Shown in pieces: positions 1 through 13,205 of a DNA stretch of 64,000 nucleotides. The translations under genes and the position numbers were made by a program. Source of the stretch: Alisma plantago-aquatica (Eukaryota > Streptophyta > Magnoliopsida > Alismatales > Alismataceae); assembly GCA_963693085.1 (NCBI GenBank), contig OY856412.1, positions 349,468,457-349,532,456 on the forward strand, read 5' to 3'. The notes beneath the pieces were generated by a model. That model saw nothing but the letters and a program-made list of their open reading frames with translations, searched no databases and was not told where the DNA came from. Every line of letters begins with the position of its first letter. Positions within the stretch are counted from its first letter, which is position 1.

Positions 1-930
1 AGATAAGTCTTGTATGGTGAGATCATAGTTCACTACGAGTCTTCATATGTAGAGTACACTTCATATGATCAGGGCATAAGTTAAAATATGATAATATAAG
101 TTTAAAGAGTTTCTTATAATTAAATTAGTAAAGAAAGATTATAGTACAGTTTCATAACAATTGTTGTTTAAATGTAATATTAGCATTCCCTATTATTTAA
201 TTGTATTATTCTAGATCTGCTCAGTACAGTAATTCCTGTATTTTATTAAACTTTCAAGTTAAAGTTAATGAAAGATCAGAAATAAAATAGTTCGTATTAT
301 GTTTCTCTACTTGTTTATTTCTAATGATGAAGGTTTCAATCTATTTGTAAATTTATGAATACCTAGTCTTTTAATATGAACTACTATCTTTTTATTATTT
401 TAGTTATTCAAGAAAGATAAATGTTTAATTCAGTGCTTTGGACTGTATTATTGTTTTACTCATTCACTGAGCGAGTAGGCTCACCCCTCTACTCACAAAT
501 TTTTAGGGTAACCGTGTGGAATGAAGATATCCTTGCATCAGAGTAGATCTGCCACAAGAGTTAAGTTTCAGAATAGTTAAGTTCCATCGGTCCTTGTCAC
601 TCTAGGTCCTTGTAAAGAAATAAGAGAGAGTTGTAAATGATGATGTATAACATTAATCCTCTTTTAACAATATATGCCAATTAGCAAGTCTTATGTGCAT
701 AAAAGTATGAGAAAAATTATGAATGTTTATATTTGCATTTTTACTGTTGAAATTAGATTAGAGAAATCAATGTTTAAATTTCCTTGTAACGTTAGTGTAT
801 GTGGTTGAATGTGAGAAACAAAGTGAAGAAGAAGAAAAAAAAAGTTAAGGGTGATCTTTTTTTTACTCTTAATCCTCAATTTATGCCCTAATCTCATGAT
901 TAATGGAAATTGTGAGATCTGGGTGTAACA
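1..930 (+). repeat. E1 5' LTR, 3' part only
   Basis: Matches 9925-10849 with scattered substitutions and small indels. It ends GGTGTAACA directly before the primer site. At about 462-515 it carries a block (CTCATTCACTGAGCGAG followed by CTCACCCC) that also appears, altered, in the other Ty3 LTR families of this window. No coding sequence. Confidence 0.85.
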
Positions 931-932
931 AC

Positions 933-945
933 TTGGTATCAGAGC
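933..945 (+). other. E1 primer binding site (tRNA-iMet type)
   Basis: TTGGTATCAGAGC lies two bases after the LTR end. TGGTATCAGAGC is the complement of the 3' end of initiator tRNA-Met, the primer used by most plant Ty3 elements. Elements X and B have the same site at 18081 and 33871. Confidence 0.85.
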
Positions 946-2773
946 TTAGGATGAGTTGTCAGGGGCCATTAAGTTAGTAAGTTAGAGTCATAAGTGTGGC
1001 AGATAGGACATGTTATAATGATTGCTCTGGGAAGTCTGGGTGTTTGGATGCCCTGGCCTGATATCTGAATACTTAGATTGACTAGTATCAAGCTACTCTG
1101 TCTATTCTTCTCTGGGTGCCCTGGCCAGGTATGCAGAGGAAGGATAGGATAGAGAGAAACCCTAGAAATCTTAGGGGTTAAGAGACCAACAAGTAATGAA
1201 GGAGTATGAGATTAAACATAGAATGTAATCTAACTCTTGATTTATGTTGATTCTTTGATTGGAGATCAATAGAAATGCTCTTATATCTATGAATTTAGAT
1301 TATCAGTTTGTAGAATATATATGGTTCTTTGATATTGTTGTGTAGCATGAAGTGATTCATTTATTATTTATATTCTTTGTATCAAGTAGACCAGAAGTTA
1401 TGTTTAAATGAATTTTCCCTAAGTGGATATTCTTTCCACATGTTTAAGATATATAGAAGTTAGTTAATCCTGAGTAGCTTTTGGATTCAGGACTGCAAGT
1501 TTGGCCTAGTCCGGCTGGCAGGATGCATTACTGGGATCTAATGACTCCTATTGAAAATACAATAAGAGTAGATTCTAAATAAATTAGACCCACATCATAA
1601 TGAGAATGTACATACACTAAGATGTTGCAATATAGGGGAAAGATTAGAATAGCTAAGAATCAGTTAGAACTGATATCTGAGATCCAACTTTGGGGTCTCA
1701 TATGAGAAACCCTTAATTGGGAATAAAGGAACACAACATAAGGTTTAGATTAAGTTTAATGATTAGTATTATATGAACTCTAAATATGAAATATGGAAAA
1801 GATATGTGAAAAGTACGTAAGGTTCAAGATAGTAAGAATCAATCATGAGAAATGGATCATATAATCGAGTATAATTCTTTTATGTACTCTAAAACAAAGG
1901 AAAAATAAAGAAAAGAGTTGAGTATACAATAAGTACATAGAAGTGAAGAGTCTTCAGAAGAATTAAAGTAAAGAGAATTAGATGAACTTGTAAATCATAA
2001 GAACATGACAAGAAACTTAGTTAAATCAAAGAAAAATATTGGAAGTGATGAGTTTGATTAAGGAATGAGGGTTATGATATAATTGAGAGCTTGGAATGTA
2101 TACCTTTATTATAAAGTTTAATAAATTCATCCTTACTACATTTAGATTCTAAGTCTCTATAGAACAACAAACTAGTTTCTAAAAGAAGAACAAAAGTGTA
2201 GCTAAACAAATGAATAAGTCATACAAAGGTAGACTATATTCAAGTAGGAAAAACTTGATTGGAAGAGAAACTCAGTTTGACCCATGCATGAGCCATTTGA
2301 TTTAAAATGAAGGATATATAATGTATTAAACATGAGGTGAAACTAGTAGAGCGATTATTGATTTAGACTTTCAACTTCACATTAGTATAGAAGGATAAAA
2401 AGAAATATGTTCAACATGGTATACATGATCATATACATGAATAAGCAACATGATCATAAGAGAAAAATTAGAAGTTAAAGATGACAAGTGGAAGCGTAGT
2501 ATATGGTAAGAGGATTATGGAAAGTAAGGAAGGGTTTGAAACATGATGGAGCAATATATATTATAAAAGAAAGAGATTAGGAGATTCAAGCAAGTGCTAA
2601 CTAGTCATGTATCCTTGTTGATAACCAATTAAACCTACATACGGGAAATGTATTAAGGGAATGTTTGAAGATAAGAATTCTAAGTCTCAAAATCATCTTA
2701 TCTTTCATATCTTCCTTAATTAGATCAATGTGGGAATGAAGTGATAAGAAAACGAATCATATATGATGCATAA
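946..2773 (+). other. E1 internal region, left part, non-coding
   Basis: AT-rich DNA between the primer site and the inserted solo LTR. Stops are dense in all frames and I see no zinc knuckle, protease, reverse transcriptase or integrase pattern. It ends with the CATAA copy of the solo-LTR target duplication (2769-2773). Confidence 0.6.
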
Positions 2774-5700
2774 TGTTACACCCCGATCTCACAATTTACT
2801 CAAATCATGAGATTAGGGCATAAGATAGGATTTATATGTAACACAAAGAACACCCTTAACTTTTTGCTTTTCTTTAAAACTCTTGTTTCCCCGCATTGAA
2901 CCACATATCATCCTAACAAAGGAATCTGAACATTTCTTTTACTAATCAGACTTCAATAGTAAAGATACATGTATAAGCATTCGTGATGTCTTTCACACAT
3001 TATGCACATTAAACTTGCTAATTAGCATACATATCAAGAGGAACAATATTACACATTGTAATTACAACTCTCTCTCTAAACTCTTACTAAGGACCTAGAG
3101 TGACAAGGACCGACAGACTCAACTAATCTCGTACTTGACTCCTGTGGAAGGTCTACACTGATGCTCTGACCATCTTCAAGTCCACGCGATTAACCCTAAA
3201 AATGTTTGAGTAGAGGGGTGAGCCTACTCACTCAGTGAATGAGTACCTCATGGAAACAGACTAATGCACTAATGTGATTACAGATATAATTTGAGTAAAC
3301 GATATGAAATTTAACAACAATAAATACTACACTGAGCAGTTCTAAAACAATATAATTGATCTAACAAAGAATGTAAATATTTCATCCAAAGAAATACTAC
3401 TAGAAGACTATGCTTCTAGTCTTCCTTAACTCTTTCGTTTAGAAAGAACTCTGTGAACCTATGTGATCATATTTTAGGTTATGCCCTGATCTATGCTGTG
3501 TACTCTGCATAGAGACTCGCAGTGCACTACGACCACACCGTACAAGACTTAGCGACACACCCGGGAAATGCTAAGTCTGATGCCAGCCCTATTCTGCTAC
3601 AGGACCACAGGCTCTCCGGCCTCAATGCACTACTCCGAGTGCTCTAGACTCCTCCTCTAACCTGAGTACACAGGCGGAGAGTCTCACTGGGTTACCACTG
3701 TGACTCCGCACGGATTAATGTTGAATAACCCCTATTTTCTCCAGTGCCACCGTGACTCCGCACGCGTTGTTGTTGGACACTGCCTCTCTGTCCTCGTGTC
3801 TCCATGACTCTGCACGGATAATGTTGCAACACGAGTTTCACCCCTAAGAAGCAGATCTGTCAAAGGGGTTCTACGGTGTTCAGAGCACCTAAGTCTAACA
3901 TTAACATTATATGTACATTTTAAACAGAAATCATAACTCATTTAACATTTCTCACAAGGCTCACACGGCCTGCCATATCATATCATAAGAAACATCATAG
4001 CTCATGTATTCAACATATACCATGTCTTAGTAACATCCCTTTCTAGGGCATGTCATATCTCATCACCTGCAATTTACGAGATATGTATTGAAATATAAGA
4101 AGCCCTACGGTATGTAGATATCATCTCAGAGAGAACAAGCATATAAAGTTAAATGCACTAGAAACATACAATTCAACAATTAAGCATCAACACATCTCAT
4201 ATCGGGACCTTTCATATTATCATAACATGATTCATTGAACACCCTATCCTTAGGGTTTCATTCGCCTTATTCATTCATCACATGCCAACACCCTACTCTT
4301 AGGGTTTCATTTTCCTCATTCACGTTTTCATTTACCTCATTCACTTGTCACATAGCCCTTATAATGATCTCTTAAGATATAAGCATTCACTAAATAAAGA
4401 TTGTTTCCAACAAATCATATACAATCAATATAGATATGAAATCATGGAAACTTAACTAAATTTAGATTTTTCCATATCATTTACTGAGATATCATGTATC
4501 AAGAATAAAATTCAATTAAGATAACCCATGAGATACATCCTAACCACTTATAGGATTACTAGTCCTTTTCAATAAGGTTGAAACACTAGTGATGTCTCAA
4601 TTAGGTCAAACCCTAATTACAACATTTGATATAAATCTAAAAGCATCCTCACTAGGAAGTGTTGTATACGTTTCTGTTATGAACCTACCATCAAGGAGTC
4701 ATTCAAACAGAAAAGGAATCCATATCATATCAATTTGCAATAACTTAGTTCAAACAGACATTTCAGGGTTTAGAAATCACATGCTAAGCATTTAGGGATT
4801 TGGATGCTATAATTAAATTCGTGCATTACAATGTTTGAAGGAAGAACCCACTCACCCTAAGGTGTGAAAACACCTCAAAACTGCAGCTCAACTCAGGGAA
4901 TCTCGAACTCACATCAAATCCCTAGAAAATCTCCCAATTCTTCTTCCATTCAACTCGGGAACCTTGAAAATGAGGGATTATGAAGAAAGGTTGAGAAAAG
5001 AGGGAATTTCGACATCATCTTGGATCAAATCAGAGAATGGACGGAATCTTGACATGAGAGAGAAGATTCACCATAAAAGTCTATGCAAAGGATCCAAACT
5101 TACTTGATTTCACCCTTCCTGGAATCGCAAAACCCTAATTCAGCAATTCCCCCACTTTCTTCTCTCAAACCCTAACTCTCCCTCTCTCTCTAGGAGCTCG
5201 TTTCTCTGGGATGGATGACGAAGAATGAGAGCTGTGTGTGTGTGTGGTCGATCATATAAATCAATTGAGCTGCTTGGGTCAATTGCATATTGACCCAACA
5301 CTTAACTTTAATTATATTGGCTGAATATTCAGTTATACAAAAGTTACTGTAATTCGTTTATTTAAGAGATCAAACATTCTCCAACAATTATGGTAATTTA
5401 GCAAGTTGTTTATAATTGATCTATAAAGCTTCAGTTAAAATTTAAGATTATTTGGAGTTACCAATAAATAATTAAAAATAGAACAGTGCACTGCTATATT
5501 GCAGTCAGCAATATATTCGGCCGAGTTTGTCCTGCACAGAACTCGACCGACACCTTTACTGTAGGGATTCAAAAGTCATCCAAAAATTATGCCAATTTAA
5601 CAGAGTGTCTAAAACTGTGTTTTTCAATCACAGTTAAAATTTTAGATCAATTGGATATACTAATAAAAAGATAAAATTCAATTACCACACTGCTGTATAA

Positions 5701-6113
5701 TTCTGAAATTGTGATCGGTCGAGTTTGAAACTCGGCCGATAAACAGGTCAGAGCATTCTTCAAAAATTCTGATATTTTCCAATGTTGTTCACATTCTATA
5801 TATCCAAATCATATCCAAATTTGAAGTAAATCAGAGTTACACATAAAATACTAAAAATCATTTAGTGAGACATTCTACTTATCAAATTCTGTATTCATGC
5901 ATCATTAAAACCCTATTTTGGGCCGATTAGGGTTTATGTTTCTCAAACCCTAATTCTCAAGACAAAAGAATATTTAGACTTCTTATCATAGTTAAAACAT
6001 CCTAATTGTGTTATCGTCATTAATTAGATTTTAAGAATGATTATTCCAATCAATCTTTACAATTGTCTAGGTAAACCCTAGTTTACCAATTAAGCTCAGA
6101 TGGGGTCGTAACA
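2774..6113 (-). mobile_element. Reverse-oriented solo LTR of the E1 family
   Basis: Read on the minus strand this begins TGTTACGACCCC, like the start of the E1 3' LTR, and ends GGTGTAACA. The 5 bases before it (2769-2773) and after it (6114-6118) are both CATAA, a perfect target-site duplication. It has no internal region or second LTR, so it is a solo LTR left by LTR-LTR recombination. It is 3340 bp against 3197 bp for the E1 3' LTR. Short ORFs inside (for example 4589-4795 and 5486-5674) show no protein likeness. The shared CTCACC-type block is at about 3195-3245 in reverse. Two strong hairpins lie at 5517-5550 and 5714-5740. Confidence 0.9.
5517..5740 (-). repeat. Two GGTCGA/TCGACC-type hairpins in the solo LTR
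   Basis: Hairpin 1: arm TCGGCCGAGTT (5517-5527), 12-nt spacer, arm AACTCGACCGA (5540-5550), one wobble mismatch. Hairpin 2: arm ATCGGTCGAGTTT (5714-5726), one base, arm AAACTCGGCCGAT (5728-5740), one wobble mismatch. In LTR orientation both lie a few hundred bases before a TATA-like stretch near 5255-5262. The core CGGTCGA...TCGACCG is also the core of the hairpins in the unrelated copia element at 59646-59845 and 63747-63951. Confidence 0.75.
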
Positions 6114-6118
6114 CATAA

Positions 6119-7635
6119 CCACCTTGGTAGAGTCATCTAGTGAATCTAATAATGACATGCAATATGATGATGAAACCCTAGTAGGGTAAATTGAGAATGT
6201 AATATATCTGAATGGACAAGTAAGAGAAAGGGAATTCAATTGATAAGATAAGGAATACTTTAGTAAAGCTTGTGAGATCCAAAGTTTGACTTTTAAATTA
6301 AGGGAGCAAAGTCACACCACAATAACATCATGCTACTCATAAGGAAAAATCCCTAGATTGTTTAGAGTTGTAGTAGTTCAAGGGTTTTAACTAGTGATTT
6401 GACCTTGAATACTAGCATCTCTATAAAATAAGATCATGAGATTAGAACTATGAGAAGTAAACTAGCACTGATAGTAATCCATGGTTTAAATGTAACTAAT
6501 TCGAAAGGTAGATAAACAATATGGAAATGATTCAGAGCAAAGGAAAAGAAATAGATTGAAATATAAGAGGTGTGTTTTGAACAAAAGGAGAAATATAATA
6601 TGAATGAAGTGTGATATGAAATAAATTCTTGTAGTGATAGCAAGAATGATGAATAATCTATTCATACCTTGTATGTTTCAATTTTTGGGATGTTTAATCT
6701 ACATGATTAAAATGAGAAGCATAAGTAGAAAAAAGTAAGTAGTAATGAATGAGGAGAGAGATAAGAGAAAATAAGTGGCTTTTAGTAATATGTGAATTTG
6801 TTTTTAGAAGTATAATTTTTTGAAGGTATACTAAGGGATGTAAATTGGTTCTACATATGTTTTCAGTGTATATGTGCAAGCAATATGTTAATTAAAGGTG
6901 TATGATTGTTGTAGTCATTCATACCAGTAATACACCTTAGTATTGTATAATTGTGATATGGTGATATGGGTTAAATGATGATGGAACAAATGGAGGTTTA
7001 CCCTAAATAAGGTAGTCTTACCTATTCACTCATATGCATAGAAGGGATGATAACCATATTGTATTGATATGTAACCCTAATGAGGTATAACTTTTTATAC
7101 CTAGATTTAATATCACTATGTGATGGTAATGCTTCACCTTATTCATCCATGATCCAATGGGGATACCGTGAGTAGTATTGTACAATTTTTGTTGAATCTA
7201 GTCTTTCAACTCAATATTGTTTTGCTATTTGAGTAGCACAATAGTAAAATTCAAAACAACATGGTGAACTCTCTTTTGTGACTTAAAGGTAACACAGAAC
7301 AATAGTACATATTGAGCCATATGAATTTAGATAGTTGGATCAGATTATCAATGTTGAGGTAACACCTCAAGAGTATGAAAATATTGAAATGGTTGTTTCT
7401 CTCTCTATCCTATGATTGATTGTGGCATAGAAAATTCATTTGTTATCATTGAGTAGTCATGATTAGCAGTCATGATTTAAACATGTTGTGATTAGAAATA
7501 AATAAATGACTTAATGTTGAAAGATACATTCAATCATGAAATACAAGAATATAATGACATGTAAGATTTCAGAAGCTTAAAATAAACATTGAATGTACTT
7601 TCTTACATGTTTATGTTTTGGGGACGAAACATTTT
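6119..7635 (+). other. E1 internal region, right part, non-coding
   Basis: Continuation of the E1 interior after the solo LTR. AT-rich, with frequent stops and no recognised protein pattern on either strand. The 60-70 aa minus-strand ORFs at 6434-6643 and 6694-6879 are low-complexity and look like chance. Confidence 0.6.
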
Positions 7636-7652
7636 AAGGGGGGGGGGAGAAT
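7636..7652 (+). other. E1 polypurine tract
   Basis: A run of ten G at 7638-7647 inside a purine stretch, just before the TGTTATGACC start of the 3' LTR. This is the position and composition of the plus-strand primer of an LTR retrotransposon. The preceding GGGGACGAAAC is common near the end of Ty3 interiors. Confidence 0.8.
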
Positions 7653-10600
7653 TGTTATGACCGCATCGGAGCTTAATTGGTAAACTAGGGTTTACCTGGA
7701 TATTACATGCTTAATTGGATTGATTATTACTTAAACATGATTAATGATGATATCTCAATCATGATATGTTAAACATAATGAGAACCCCAAGTATGCTATC
7801 TCTTTGTATAATTAGGGTTTGAGAAAATATAACCCTAGTCGGCTGAAATTAGGGTTTTCACCTAATAGGCTCATGTTGGGGAGGAATGAGAGAGGTATCC
7901 AAAGGAGAATGAAAATGGTATTTGAAGGATAGTATTGCATGGCCGTGGTAGCTAGCATGGCCATTCTGGGGCATTTACTCTTCAACTGATATTTCTGTAG
8001 AATTCTAGATAGTAGTTCACTGTTAGATTTTTAGTTATTTATTGGTAACTCATAATGATCTAAAATTTTAACTTAAACTTTGTAAATAAATTATACACAA
8101 CATGTTAAATTTTCATAATTTTTATAGAAGTTTTTATCTCTTAAATAAATGAATTATAGTAACTTTGTTATGATAATAAAATCTACGGAAAATAAGAAAA
8201 CGTTTAGTGAGGGGTCAATGTGAAATTGACCCAAGTATCTCAATTGCTCTATATGGTAAACCTAAGACACTAGTAGCTCTCATAATTCATCATTCAATCT
8301 AGAGAAATGAAATCCTAGAGAGAGAGGGAGAGTTAGGGTTTGCGAGGAGAAAATGGTGGAATTGTTGATTTAGGATTTCTCTATCCGAGATATGATGAAA
8401 TCAAGTAAGTTTAGCTTCTTTTCATAGCCTTTCATGGTGAATCTTCTCTCACATGTCAAGATTCTGTCCCTACTCTAATTTGATCTGAAATAGTATCAAA
8501 ACTTCCCATTTTCTCATTCTTTCTTCATAATCCCTCATTTTTAGGGTTTCTGAGTAGAAAGGGAGAGGAAAGTGGCAATTTGTTAGGGTTTTGATAGGGA
8601 TTTGAGATTTTCAGATGTGGGATACGTTTTTAAGTTGTTTTCACAGCTTAGGCGAGTGGGTAAAAGAATATTTCAGTCAATTGTTCTCAATTAGATGATT
8701 TTAGTTGATATTCTCAATTCTGTCTAGATGACAATAAATGAAAAGAACTGTTTTTTAATTTAGTTTATGGTATACTTCAAACCATATTCTAACTATGATC
8801 TGAAATTGTTTATATGATGACATGGATATAGATATCCATTTATCTTGAATAATAGAGAATTTATAAGTTGATTGAGAATCTTCTGAAGATCTGAATTATT
8901 AAGTTATTCGAGTGCTTGAACAACATTATAGCTGAAATTCAGATTTAAGCTTAATTGATCTTACTTAAGTTCCTAGTGCATTTAATTCTACATGTTTGAT
9001 CTCTTTGATTTGATATATGGACAATAGAGTTTCTGATTTTCACAATACATGTTCAGTGAATAGCAAGTAATCAAGGATGGAAACCCAATCTAGTATGCTT
9101 TTGGAAGTGTACATATCTAATTTAGTAGTAAATGGCTGATTGAAATGATTCATTCGATATTATGGATTTTTAGCTAAATATTATCCTATATGCATGTATG
9201 CTTTGTTATGAGATTCAGATTCTCTAATTCAAATACTTGTCATGAAATGCGTAAGTTATTATGTTATTGTGAGTGGAGAGATATGACATGCCCTAGATAG
9301 GGATGTTATTGATTCCATGCATATATGTGTGAAATGTTGAATAAGAATACTTGTTTAGTAGACATGATATATGTTTGAATACATGAGAAATGCTATATGT
9401 GCACGAGTAAGGAGAAATCCTAAGAAAAGGTTAAACAATATGTTAAGCATTCAGTTCAATATTATCAGTGAATTCAGTTCAGTAGTCTGAGTAGTCAATA
9501 AGCTATAGAGTTAAAAGAAATCAGTCTAAGAGAAAGATATAATCCAAGTTATAGTAGTAATAGGTGCCTTGAACACCATAGATTCTCTACAGATGTCTCC
9601 ATTGTAGGGAGGAAATGATCCGCCCTTGTAGCAACCAGTACACGAGGATCGGAATGCACCCACAGAGCGTGCGGGGAGACGAAGCCCTTGAGGAAGTCTC
9701 CTAAAAGATGATAGGTTACCCAACATGAATCGGAGATCTCGGTGGTAACCCAGAGGTACGCACCAAGATGAGGCCCACAGAGCGTCTCAGACCCTCCGCC
9801 TGTGTACTCAGCCTAGAAGGAGAGGTCCGGTTAAAGGCCAGTTGTTTAGCCGCCTTCGTCAGATGTGACAGTTCGAGTCAAGCAGACCCAGATTCAGCTC
9901 TAGGCTTAGCTTCCCGGGTTTTAAGATAAGTCTTGTATGGTGAGATCATAGTTTTCTACAAGTCTTCATATGGAGAGTACACTACATATGATCAGGGCAT
10001 AAGTTAAAATATGATAATATAAGTTTAAAGAGTTTTTTACAAGTAAAAGAGTTAAGAAAGATTCGAGTACAGTTTCGTAACAAATGTTCTTTAAATGTAA
10101 TATTGGCATACCCTTTTATTTAATTTTACTATTCTAGATCTGCTCAATATAGTAATTCCTATATTTTTTTAAACTTTCAAGTTAAAATTAATGAAAGATC
10201 AGAAATAAAATAGTGAGGATTATGTTTCTCTACTTGTTTATTTCTAATGATGAAGGCTTCAATGCTATTTGTAAATTTCTGAATACCTAGTCTTTTATTA
10301 TGAACTACTATCTTTTTATTATTTTAGTTATTCAAGAAAGATAAATGTCTAATTCAGTGCTTTAGACTGCATTATTGTTTTACTCATTCACTGAGCGAGT
10401 AGGCTCACCCCTCTACTCACAAATGTTTAGGGTAACCATGTGGAATGACGATATCCTTGCATCAGAGTAGATCTGCCACAAGAGTTAAGTATGAGAATAG
10501 TTAAGTTTTGTCGGTCCTTGAAACTCTAGGTCCTTGTAAAGAAATAAGAGAGAGATGTAATTGATGATGTATAACATTAATCCTCTTTTAGCAATATATG

Positions 10601-10849
10601 ACAATTAGCAAGTCTTATGTGCATAAAAGTATGAGAAACATTATGAATGCTTATATTTGCATTTTTACTATTGAAATCTGATCAGAGAAATCAATATTTA
10701 GATTCCCTTGTAATGTTAGTGTATGTGGTTGCATGTGAGAAACAAAGTGAAGAAGAAAAAAAGTTTAGAGTGATCTTTGTTTTACTCTTAATCCTCAATT
10801 TATGCCCTAATCTCATGATTAGTGGAAATTGTGAGATCTGGGTGTAACA
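7653..10849 (+). repeat. E1 3' LTR
   Basis: Starts TGTTATGACC after the polypurine tract and ends GGTGTAACA. Its last ~925 bp match the 5' LTR part at 1-930 and its start matches the reversed solo LTR. A TATA-like CTATATGG is near 8246. A conserved block with CTCACCCC is at about 10385-10440. Where the solo LTR has its second hairpin, this copy has ATGGCC, a 14-nt spacer and GGCCAT (about 7940-7966), a different and weaker hairpin. No coding sequence. Confidence 0.88.
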
Positions 10850-12982
10850 CTGCACCTAGGTGTCCTCATTTAACATAGATCATCCTCATGAAGACCGATG
10901 TATCGGACAAGGCCTCTAAAGTGTGTCAGGTTAGCATGGGTATTGGGTTTGGGGTTTTGCACCAAAACATGTCGGGAAAGGATACTTAGTATCGCCCAAG
11001 AGCTTACTCAAGGGTAGGGTTCACATATAAGGGTATCGTGCAAAGCACATCAAAGACATATCACCCAAACACAACAACACCATATCACCGAAAGATTCTA
11101 GGGTATCGGGAAGCACTACTTCTTAGGGTATTGCCCATACGAAGGATCAGCCTATCGGGTTCCCTATACCAACAAGGTAACCCATCACCAAAGGCATCAC
11201 CAGCATATCGCCCAAGGTGCCAACCAAGGGCTCAAACCCAAGAACATGTTGTGCAACTAGGGTAGATCATCATCTCAACACTAAGGTCAATACTTCTATC
11301 GGCCAAGCTAACATGTCGCCCATCCATCTAGAGCATAGGCTCACCTCTTCAACAACAAAGTGAGAGAGGGGTTTTTCCCAAGGACTCACTACCATACATC
11401 TTTGGATCAAGGAATCCTAAGCTCACCTCTCAACTAAATGAGAGAGGGTTATTTCTCACAATTCATCAACTAAAGCATAACTTATCAGGAAAGGCACTAT
11501 ATCAGGCAAAGCTCTATATCGGGTAAAACCCTATATCGGATAAAACACCATATTGAGTTGGTCATCTTCAACCTCAAGACACCCCTTACCATCGTGCACA
11601 AGGAGAACAAGATAAAGGCAGTAATAAAACATAACCTTTCCATTAGATCAGATCTCAAGTTCAACATAAACAACCATCATAGTGAAAGGTATCGATCTAA
11701 AGACAAGAATCGATTTAAGCACATATGAAGAGTGAATATAATTGTGATGATCGAGAGTTATGTAACCCACCTTACGAGGATCTCCATGAAAGATATCAAG
11801 ATCCCTTATCCAAGCATAAAACTCACGTTCCTCACCATGAAGATCATCCATCCAAAGCTCCATACTTGCTTTCAGCACCATCATCATCACCTCAAGAAAC
11901 AAAAGATGAAGAAGAAGATACCATGGTTATGCTTAGCTCAAGAAGAATAAAAGGGAGAGAGGACCACGGCCTTGCCTAATTTCATCAAGGTTCCATCCAT
12001 GGCTGAGAGGGGAAGAAGGATATGAAGAATAAAGAACAAGGAAAAGCTATCTAAGAAGCATGACTCACCAAGGTCGGATCTTGAGCAAGAAATCTCCATA
12101 AGCAAGGAACTCGGCTTCCCAAGCTCCATGAGGGTTTCCTTAAGATCCCGAAGCTCCCAAGCTCTCCCCCACACAATAAGGGGAAGGAGGTGGATGAAAA
12201 GGATCACTTGGGTAAGGAGGAAAGGAGTTATATACACCAAGGAAAAGAAAGGTAGCAAAGGAAAGGTGTCATAACCACATAAACTTAGATGTCACTTGCT
12301 CACGATCTAAAGCCACTTGTAACTATCCCAAAATCCACATACACAACCTGGTGATACACTCTAGGCTTTGTATCATGAAGCTAACCATCCTCCATGGGTG
12401 ACACACCCCCTAAACTGATACACACTCTAAGCTCCTACCTGATACGCTAAAGGACAAGATAGCACATGTGACATATATGGTATTAAAACGATATAGAGAT
12501 GTCACTCTTCGTCTAACATCCAAACAAGGCGCCCAAACCATCATCCATGTTATAGATGATGACAAACATAAGGAAGGAAATTATAGAGATGATAAATTTC
12601 ATATTGGCCCTCCACTTTGGGTAATTTGCAATTTACACCAAAACTAGCACATAAAGCAATCATCATCCAACCAAGCTCAAACTTGAAACATAGGCCCTCA
12701 ACAAGGCACCCCATAGCATTACTCTTTATCTAATGATGCTAGAGAACTAAAGGCATGCTCTACATGTGGCATATTGCAATATAACCCCCTTACCTTGGGT
12801 AAATTGCACTTTGGTCCAAAACAAGCAAACATTGTTCAAACAACATCTAAACAGGACCAAACTGGAAACATAAGCTTTTCACATGATATCAAAACATCTG
12901 GAGGGATTAGATTACGGTTCTAAGCACCTTACTTAAGCAAAGAAAATAGGGTTAGCCCAAAACATGGGTCAGGGTCCTTACA
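10850..12982 (-). repeat. Truncated reverse-oriented LTR of family A
   Basis: On the minus strand it begins TGTAAGGACCCTGACC at 12982, and its first few hundred bases follow the family A LTRs at 18629, 20286 and 20626. About 1.4-2.1 kb in (roughly 10890-11560) it contains repeated TATCGGG/CGATA words, the same relative place as the array at 22022-22860 in the full A LTR. A TATA-like GTATATAAC lies at about 12226-12236 (minus). It is cut at 10850 by the E1 LTR. At 12982 it abuts, with no visible duplication, a C-family LTR lacking its own first bases. The short ORFs in it (11648-12258) are not gene-like. Confidence 0.7.
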
Positions 12983-13205
12983 GTTAAACTTTTTTATTTC
13001 CTTAATTAAGTTCTTAAAACTTTAATCAAACCCTAATACATGCTTTGATATCAAGTGACAAAGCAAAGTTTCAATTTTGGTCCAGTTTGGACACTATTTG
13101 GGTAAGTTTTTCTATATAAGGTCTTGTTTTGGGCATTTATGCAATTTACTCATATCTAAGATTTTTCTTGTAATTTGTAGCATGCTTTTTGTGCCTCATG
13201 AGTTT

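Larger units (their letters stand above)
1..10849 (+). mobile_element. E1: non-coding (LARD-like) LTR retrotransposon, left end outside window
   Basis: The first ~930 bases and the 3' part of 7653-10849 are the same sequence at roughly 90% identity by eye, as expected for two LTRs. A tRNA-iMet-type primer site follows the left copy and a G-rich polypurine tract precedes the right copy. The right LTR starts TGTTATGACC and ends GGTGTAACA. Between the LTRs, excluding a later solo-LTR insertion, are about 3.4 kb of AT-rich DNA in which I recognise no gag or pol residue pattern. Long LTRs with a non-coding interior fit a large retrotransposon derivative, which needs another element's proteins to move. 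A fully decayed Ty3 element is the alternative. Right flank 10850-10854 reads CTGCA; the matching left copy lies outside the window. Confidence 0.8.

Noticed and set aside
11938..12258. 106-aa minus-strand ORF
   Set aside because: Lies in the reversed A LTR, is hydrophobic and low-complexity, and has no counterpart in the other A LTR.
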